From JAYFRL01 sp034925905 (GTDB lineage: Bacteria > Bacillota > Clostridia > Lachnospirales > Anaerotignaceae), in NCBI GenBank assembly GCA_034925905.1, contig JAYFRL010000014.1, positions 19,175 to 83,174 of the forward strand: a DNA stretch of 64,000 nt. Reading direction: 5' to 3'. Position 1 is the stretch's first letter, and every line of letters starts with the position of its first letter. Both the position numbers and the translations under genes were made by a program. The notes under the pieces were generated by a model that saw only the letters and a list, made by a program, of their open reading frames with translations, ran no database searches and was not told where the DNA came from. Positions 58,798 through 64,000 of this stretch are shown here, in pieces.

Positions 58798-61700
58798 ATG
58801 AAGGAGATTAAAAAAACGCTTGCCTTATTTCTTTCGGTATTTATGATTTTTGGGCTTATGCCTGTCTTAGCGAGCGCAGATGAGCCAACTTACCTGGATG
58901 TTGTTGGGCTAAACGGCTATTATTCAAGTAATGTTACAGGAACGTATGTGGAAACCGGGACTGTAAACAGCAAACCATATTACGCAAATTCCAACGGTTT
59001 TTATATATCTTATGGAAAATGGGTTGGTACCAGTCTGTATTACTGGTTTATAAGCAAAACCATAGGGGATTCTGACATAAACGGAGTAAATGAGGTCTAC
59101 TATTACGATAGCTCAAGCGCTACCCCCCCTCTTGATGTGTCTTTTTATCCGGGACAGACTCCGGGAAACGGAACAAACGTAAAAATAGTTGAAGGGAATC
59201 CTTTGCCGATTATGAGCGTAAAATATGGCACTTCCGGCGATGTTACAGTTTCAAACGGGGACACCTCTCCTTCATTGTCGGATGGAACAGATTTTGGTGA
59301 ATTGGAAGCTTCCGTAGAAACCCAGGCGAATGATTTTAGGATAGCAAACGGAAGTACTTTAGTGGCATTGAACCTTACAGGAGCGTCTCCATATGTTTCG
59401 ATATCCGGGACAAATGCTTCGGATTTTTCTGTTTCAACTATACCCAGCAGTTCAATAGTCGCGTCTGGGACCTCAAATTTCAGCATTACGTTTAGCCCGC
59501 AGTCGGAGGGGCTTAAAAGAGCAACTGTCTCAATAGCAAATAATTCTGCCACGAATCCTTATACATTTGATATTAAGGGAACAGGAGTAAGCGTTCCGGG
59601 AGCTCCTTCAAATGTTACGGCAACGGCTGATGATACACGTGCTTCGGTGAGCTTTTCGTCTCCGTCTTCAAATGGAGGAAAGGAAATCACATCATATGTT
59701 ATAAAGACAAACCCCGAAACAACCCTTACGTATGGGACGGAAAGCCCGATAACCGTAGAAGGGCTCACAAACGGTGTGGCATATTCGTTTGCTGTCGCTG
59801 CGATAAATTCTGTTGGAACAGGCGCTTATTCCTCGGATTCAAATTCTGTTACGCCTTATATTATTGAGCCCGAAATAGAATCCATAGATTTGCCGGATGA
59901 CGGTTCGTATGCTGCCGGAAGCGACTTGGAATTTTCGGTCAGCTTTTCTGAAAATGTAACCGTAGTAGGACTTCCATATATTTCTTTTGATATCGGAGGC
60001 GTATCCAAACAAGCCGGGTACCAAAGCGGCTCGGGGACAGACGCGGTTACCTTCAAATATACCGTTGCTTCAGGGGATAATGATGACAACGGTATATCCG
60101 TGGCCGGTATAAATTTAAATACGGGTTCTATGAAAGATTCGGATGATAACGACGCCGATTTAACTTTTGATTTTGCGGGGCTGTCAACATCCAATATACT
60201 TGTGGATACAACGGCTCCTTATGTTGAGTCAATAGAAAGAAAAACACCGGAGGCTGAGGAAACGAACTCCCAAAGCGTAATTTTTAAGGTGACTTTCAGC
60301 GAAAATGTTTCGGGAGTTGACACGGGTGATTTTGAAATGGCGGCAACCGGGACGGTTTCAGGAAGCATTCTTTCCGTTTCTTCATCAAGCGGTGAGGAAA
60401 TAGATGTTACGGTAAACAACTTATCAAACGAAGGAACCCTTGGCATTAATTTTAAAAGCTCGGGAACAAATGTTTTAGATGGCGCAGGAAACCTGGTAAG
60501 CTCAGGGTTTACCTCCGGAGAAAAATATACGGTTGACAGAATTGCGCCTTCAGCTCCGTCAATTCCGGATTTGGAGACTGCTTCGGACACGGGTGTTTCT
60601 TCAAGCGATAATATAACATCGGCAGCAAATACCACGTTCACAGGAACTGCCGAAGCAGAGAGCACGGTAAACCTTTATTCCTCTGTTTCAGGGCTTCTTG
60701 ATTCGGTGGAGACAAATGCGACCGGTACATGGACAGCTTCAATTATACTTTCGGAAGGTACTCATTCAATAACGGTAAAGGCTATTGATAGTTTTGGGAA
60801 CGAAAGCTCATTGTCTTTGGCCCTTTCAGTTTTAATTGACAGAACGGCTCCGTCTGCCCCGTCTGTGCCGGATTTAGACACAAACGACGATACGGGAGTC
60901 TCAAGCTCGGATAATATAACAAATGAGGTAACCCCTAAAATCAGCGGGACAGCCGAGGCATTAAGCACAGTTTATATAAGCGTGGATGGAAGCGGCATAA
61001 TAAAAACTGTGAATGCCAACTCAAGCGGCGAATGGAGCTTTGACGATTATACTTTTAATGAAGGAAGCTATACCTTGATTGCGTCAGCTATGGATGCCGC
61101 GGGAAACACGAGCGGCTATTCTTCGGGGCTTGCGCTTGAAATAGACGAAACAGCGCCGTCAGTGCCTACAAATCTTAGCGTAACGCCGTCAGGCGGCACG
61201 GTTTTGTCAAATATTCTGAATATGACAAACACAAATATGACAGCTTCGGCAACAATAACAGCGGGCGAAGCCACAGGCGGATACGCCGAGCTTTATATAG
61301 GCGGAACGCTTAGAGCTACGGACAGTACAATTTCAGTATCTGATACAAGGGTTAACTTTGATATGGGAGCTTCAACTGCGGCTGGGCTTCAAGCTGCGAT
61401 ACCTTCAGGAGGAGAGGTGAAAGTTAAGCTTTATGACGCTGCTGGAAACAATGTTGAAACCACGGCGAACAACCCGACCCTTGATGTTGATTATACGGGG
61501 CCTACGGCGCCAACATCGGTAACAGCGGCAGCTTTGGGAGGCACAGTTGTTGCAAACACTTTAAACGGAACAAACACAGGTATGTCGGCTTCGGCAATAA
61601 TAACAGCGGGAGAGGCAACCGGAGGATATGCCGAGCTTTATGTGGGGGGAAACCGTATAGCCACAGACAATACAATTTTAGAACTGGATACAGAGGCCAC

Positions 61701-63825
61701 CTTTAGCACGGGCACTTCAAGCACAGCAGGGCTTCAGGCGGTGATTTCCCAAGGCGGAGAGGTTAAAGTTAAACTTTATGACATAAAGGGTAATTATTCT
61801 GTAAGCTCGGTTTTAAACCCAACCCTTTTGATAGATTACGTTTCACCTTTGGCGCCGACAAATGTAATAATAACGCCGTCGGGCGGCACGGTTGTTTCAA
61901 ATGTTCTTAACGCCACAAACACAAACATGACAATTTTCGCAACAATAATTGCAGGCGAAGCTTCGGATGGATATGCCGAGCTTTATATAGGCGGAACGCT
62001 TAAGGGCAGCGATACCAGTATTTCGGGAACAGACACATTAATTGATTTTGACATGGGCGCAACCACTGCCGCCGAGCTTCAATCGGCTGTTTCAGAAGGC
62101 GGCAATGTGACGGTAAGGCTGTATGACAAAGCAGGAAATTCTGTTTTGGGTTCTTTGGGATATCCAACGCTTACAGCGGATTATGTTTTACCGTCCGTTG
62201 AGAGCTTAACTCCTGCAAACGGAAATGTAATTGCAGTTGTAAGGCCTTCATTTTCAATTGAATTTACAGAAAACATAGCAAAAGGCTCCGGAAATTTAGA
62301 GATATACAGCTCACCGAGCAATTCTTTGATTGAATCAATAGACGTAACGGATGACAGGGTTAGTGTTGTAGATGATACAGTAAGATTCTCACTTACCGAT
62401 TCTTTGTCATATGAAGGGAATTATTATATTAAAATAGACGACGGAGCGTTTCTTGATTTTGCAGAGAACAAATATTCCGGAATAAGCGATAATACAACAT
62501 GGGCCTTTATTTTTATCCTGCCATCTGATGACGAGGGAGAAGACCAGTCTGACCAAGAAACGGAAAATTTAAACGGTGTGGAAATTATAGTTAACGGTGA
62601 ATCAAACATTGTAGGCAACATAAATAACTCTGCAAACAGCAGCGGAAGGATAACAAGCACTTTAATTGTAAATGCGGAAGAATTTGAGGATATACTTGAA
62701 GGCGAAGAAAATAGACCTGTCATCGAAATCCCGATTCTTACAGGCGCCGATATTGCGGTTGGCCAGTTTAACGGGCAGACGGTAAAGGATTTGGAGGAAA
62801 AAGATGCAATTATTGTTGTTAGAACTTCAACTTCAACCTATACCCTGCAAGCTTCGCAGATAAATATAGACGCAATTTCAGAAGCTTTTGGCGAAAATGT
62901 TAACCTTTCCGATATAACGGTAAATATAACAATTTCAGAACCTTCTGACAAAATGGCGAGGCTTGTGGAGAGCGCAGAAAGGAACGGGAGCTTTTCAATA
63001 GTCGTTCCTGCTGTGGAATATACAATAACCTGCAAATATGGTGGCAAAACAGTTCAGATTTCTTCTTTCAATTCATATGTGGAACGAATGATAGCCATAC
63101 CTGATGGTGTAGATCCCGAGAAAATAACCACGGGCATAGTTGTTGAGCCGGATGGAAGCACGCATCATGTGCCGACCCAGATAGTTATTGTGGACGGAAA
63201 ATATTATGCGAAGGTAAGCAGCCTTACAAACAGCGTATATGCTGTTGTGCATAATCCTGTTGAATTTGAGGATGTCTCATCACATTGGGCTAAGGACGCC
63301 ATAAACGATATGGGTTCAAGAATGATTGTTTCTGGAATTGACGATAAAAATTACAAACCAAACAGGGAAATAACCCGTGCGGAATTTGCAGCGATAATCG
63401 TAAGGGCGCTTGGCCTTAGCGCAGAGCCGGGGGAAAGCTCTTTTAGCGATGTGGGAGATTCGGATTGGTTCTGCAAATATATAAACACGGCTGCGAAATA
63501 CGGTATAATAAGCGGATATGACGATGGAAACTTCAAACCTTACAACAAATTAACCCGTGAACAGGCAATGGCTATAATATCTAGGGCTATGGATATAACA
63601 GGTCTTGATACAGCGCTTAAGGAAGATGAGATAGCCGTATTGTTTTCGGGATATGCTGATTCGGAAGCCATTTTGAATTATGCCAAAGACGGAGTTGGCG
63701 CATGCCTCAAAGCAGGTATTATATCTGGGAGAGGCGACGGGAAAATTGCCCCTAAGGAAAATATAACCAGAGCGGAAATTGCAGTTATAATAAAAAATCT
63801 TCTTAAAAAATCAGGATTAATCTAA
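58798..63825 (+). CDS. Large SLH-anchored surface protein with Ig-like and FN3 repeats
   Basis: 1,675 residues, secreted and held to the wall by SLH domains. Signal peptide at 1-27 (VLASA ending), N-terminal unknown region, choice-of-anchor D-like domain (about 145-264), fibronectin type III (about 268-355), two Big-like domains (about 358-581), two near-identical Ig-like domains starting APSAPSIPDL / APSAPSVPDL (about 583-783), three tandem 115-residue repeats (about 785-1131) with TNTNMTASATITAGEATGGY-like cores, another Big-type domain (about 1132-1241), a linker region, and three SLH domains (about 1488-1675) beginning FEDVSSHWAKDAI. ATG 58798 follows GAGGGGG. SLH domains bind pyruvylated wall polymers. 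Function is structural or adhesive; no ligand site is evident. Confidence 0.93.
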   Translation: MKEIKKTLALFLSVFMIFGLMPVLASADEPTYLDVVGLNGYYSSNVTGTYVETGTVNSKPYYANSNGFYISYGKWVGTSLYYWFISKTIGDSDINGVNEVYYYDSSSATPPLDVSFYPGQTPGNGTNVKIVEGNPLPIMSVKYGTSGDVTVSNGDTSPSLSDGTDFGELEASVETQANDFRIANGSTLVALNLTGASPYVSISGTNASDFSVSTIPSSSIVASGTSNFSITFSPQSEGLKRATVSIANNSATNPYTFDIKGTGVSVPGAPSNVTATADDTRASVSFSSPSSNGGKEITSYVIKTNPETTLTYGTESPITVEGLTNGVAYSFAVAAINSVGTGAYSSDSNSVTPYIIEPEIESIDLPDDGSYAAGSDLEFSVSFSENVTVVGLPYISFDIGGVSKQAGYQSGSGTDAVTFKYTVASGDNDDNGISVAGINLNTGSMKDSDDNDADLTFDFAGLSTSNILVDTTAPYVESIERKTPEAEETNSQSVIFKVTFSENVSGVDTGDFEMAATGTVSGSILSVSSSSGEEIDVTVNNLSNEGTLGINFKSSGTNVLDGAGNLVSSGFTSGEKYTVDRIAPSAPSIPDLETASDTGVSSSDNITSAANTTFTGTAEAESTVNLYSSVSGLLDSVETNATGTWTASIILSEGTHSITVKAIDSFGNESSLSLALSVLIDRTAPSAPSVPDLDTNDDTGVSSSDNITNEVTPKISGTAEALSTVYISVDGSGIIKTVNANSSGEWSFDDYTFNEGSYTLIASAMDAAGNTSGYSSGLALEIDETAPSVPTNLSVTPSGGTVLSNILNMTNTNMTASATITAGEATGGYAELYIGGTLRATDSTISVSDTRVNFDMGASTAAGLQAAIPSGGEVKVKLYDAAGNNVETTANNPTLDVDYTGPTAPTSVTAAALGGTVVANTLNGTNTGMSASAIITAGEATGGYAELYVGGNRIATDNTILELDTEATFSTGTSSTAGLQAVISQGGEVKVKLYDIKGNYSVSSVLNPTLLIDYVSPLAPTNVIITPSGGTVVSNVLNATNTNMTIFATIIAGEASDGYAELYIGGTLKGSDTSISGTDTLIDFDMGATTAAELQSAVSEGGNVTVRLYDKAGNSVLGSLGYPTLTADYVLPSVESLTPANGNVIAVVRPSFSIEFTENIAKGSGNLEIYSSPSNSLIESIDVTDDRVSVVDDTVRFSLTDSLSYEGNYYIKIDDGAFLDFAENKYSGISDNTTWAFIFILPSDDEGEDQSDQETENLNGVEIIVNGESNIVGNINNSANSSGRITSTLIVNAEEFEDILEGEENRPVIEIPILTGADIAVGQFNGQTVKDLEEKDAIIVVRTSTSTYTLQASQINIDAISEAFGENVNLSDITVNITISEPSDKMARLVESAERNGSFSIVVPAVEYTITCKYGGKTVQISSFNSYVERMIAIPDGVDPEKITTGIVVEPDGSTHHVPTQIVIVDGKYYAKVSSLTNSVYAVVHNPVEFEDVSSHWAKDAINDMGSRMIVSGIDDKNYKPNREITRAEFAAIIVRALGLSAEPGESSFSDVGDSDWFCKYINTAAKYGIISGYDDGNFKPYNKLTREQAMAIISRAMDITGLDTALKEDEIAVLFSGYADSEAILNYAKDGVGACLKAGIISGRGDGKIAPKENITRAEIAVIIKNLLKKSGLI
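61150..62190 (+). repeat. Three tandem in-gene repeats of about 345 bases
   Basis: Coding repeats A (about 61150-61500), B (61501-61845) and C (61846-62190) each carry a version of SGGTVVSNVLNATNTNMT and ITAGEATGGYAELYIGG. At DNA level A and C are closest. They could recombine and change copy number. Confidence 0.75.
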
Positions 63826-63859
63826 AAATTATTTTAATAAAAAAGCCCCCTATTTAGAT

Positions 63860-64000
63860 TGGACTGAACCAGTAAAAACGGACATTGCCAAAAAGCCTCT
63901 CATCGTAGGATAATTAAACTACGATGGGAGGCAATTTTTTATGAAAAGAAGTTGGACAAATATAAAAGGGTTTGAGCCGAAAATTCTGGCAATGAGAGCA
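63860..64000 (+). mobile_element. IS3-family insertion sequence, left end (continues past the window)
   Basis: The end TGGACTGAACCAGT (63860-63873), then AAAAACGGACA, is typical of an IS150-like terminal inverted repeat. A stem CATCGTAG / CTACGATG (63901-63926) lies before a GGGAGG ribosome site and the orfA start. The element begins 35 bases after the SLH stop. Just before it, AAAAAAGCCCCC looks like the 5' arm of a terminator, so insertion may have split the SLH terminator. Confidence 0.7.
63941..64000 (+). CDS. IS3-type transposase OrfA (partial, N-terminus)
   Basis: ATG 63941 follows GGGAGG; 20 residues are visible, MKRSWTNIKGFEPKILAMRA, resembling the start of IS3-family OrfA helix-turn-helix proteins that bind the element ends. 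The rest lies beyond the window, so OrfB and the right end cannot be judged. Confidence 0.6.
   Translation, partial: MKRSWTNIKGFEPKILAMRA

Noticed and set aside
1..64000. CRISPR array, tRNA, rRNA or prophage
   Set aside because: No regularly spaced repeats, no cloverleaf-type or rRNA-like sequence, and no phage structural genes were recognised by eye.

Overview
The window reads as a contiguous stretch of A+T-rich chromosome from an anaerobic, Gram-positive-type Clostridia member (Bacillota). Pointers are a methionine T-box leader, a TPP riboswitch, Bacillus-type parS sites beside parAB, Rex next to an ABC-F gene, the metG-tatD-yabE gene order, a desulfoferrodoxin, a decayed rubrerythrin and an SLH-anchored surface protein. 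Strong Shine-Dalgarno sequences often precede TTG starts. The genus cannot be fixed from the sequence alone; a Lachnospirales-like lineage is only a guess. No rRNA, tRNA, CRISPR array or prophage was seen.

Layout. 1-3.8 kb: TAXI-type TRAP transporter (binding lipoprotein, DUF1850 protein, fused permease). 3.9-11.8 kb, minus strand: pyrG, a HAD phosphatase, DUF4446 protein, parB, parA with two parS sites, a lipid kinase and argS. 12-22.6 kb: a hydrolase-fold protein apparently lacking its nucleophile, then methionine synthesis: T-box-controlled metY-metA and, further on, metF, a MetH-activation protein, a short metH and ridA; small membrane proteins, a cytidylate-kinase-like gene and wecB lie between. 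22.8-29.5 kb: a tandem HD/HD-GYP protein, two adjacent paralogous GntR/FCD regulators, a YabE-like 3D protein, tatD and metG. 29.7-34.9 kb: asnA, then a TPP-riboswitch operon cytX-thiM-thiE-thiW-thiD for thiamin precursor salvage. 35-41.1 kb: patatin-like protein, desulfoferrodoxin, a disabled IS200-type element, a GntP-type permease, glmM, an HPt protein with a possible structured leader, and a rubrerythrin remnant. 41.5-49.3 kb: Crp/Fnr regulator, a redox operon (ferredoxin, NapH-like protein, ferredoxin, thioredoxin), secA, ABC-F and rex. 49.4-58.3 kb: macro-domain protein, a DnaA-box-like cluster, prfB with a +1 frameshift, an RNA-modification/translation run (RluA type, nucleotidyltransferase, prmA, rsmE, cysteine desulfurase, thiI) and a split permease. 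58.8-63.8 kb: a 1,675-residue SLH surface protein. The window ends inside an IS3-type element.

How the parts fit. Methionine supply is handled by acetylation of homoserine (MetA with Glu111), direct sulfhydrylation (MetY) and cobalamin-dependent methylation (MetF, short MetH and an activation protein in trans). Thiamin genes are salvage-type only here. The redox operon, Rex, desulfoferrodoxin and Crp/Fnr regulator suggest an anaerobe coping with oxygen or redox stress.

The most notable signals are the four abutting or closely spaced DnaA-box-like 9-mers before prfB, a possible ATT start for the DUF1850 gene, a Crp/Fnr-like palindrome near -41 of the redox operon, candidate structured RNAs before the HPt and SLH genes, and two insertion sequences lying against what look like half terminators. 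No clearly new defence or mobile system was found.
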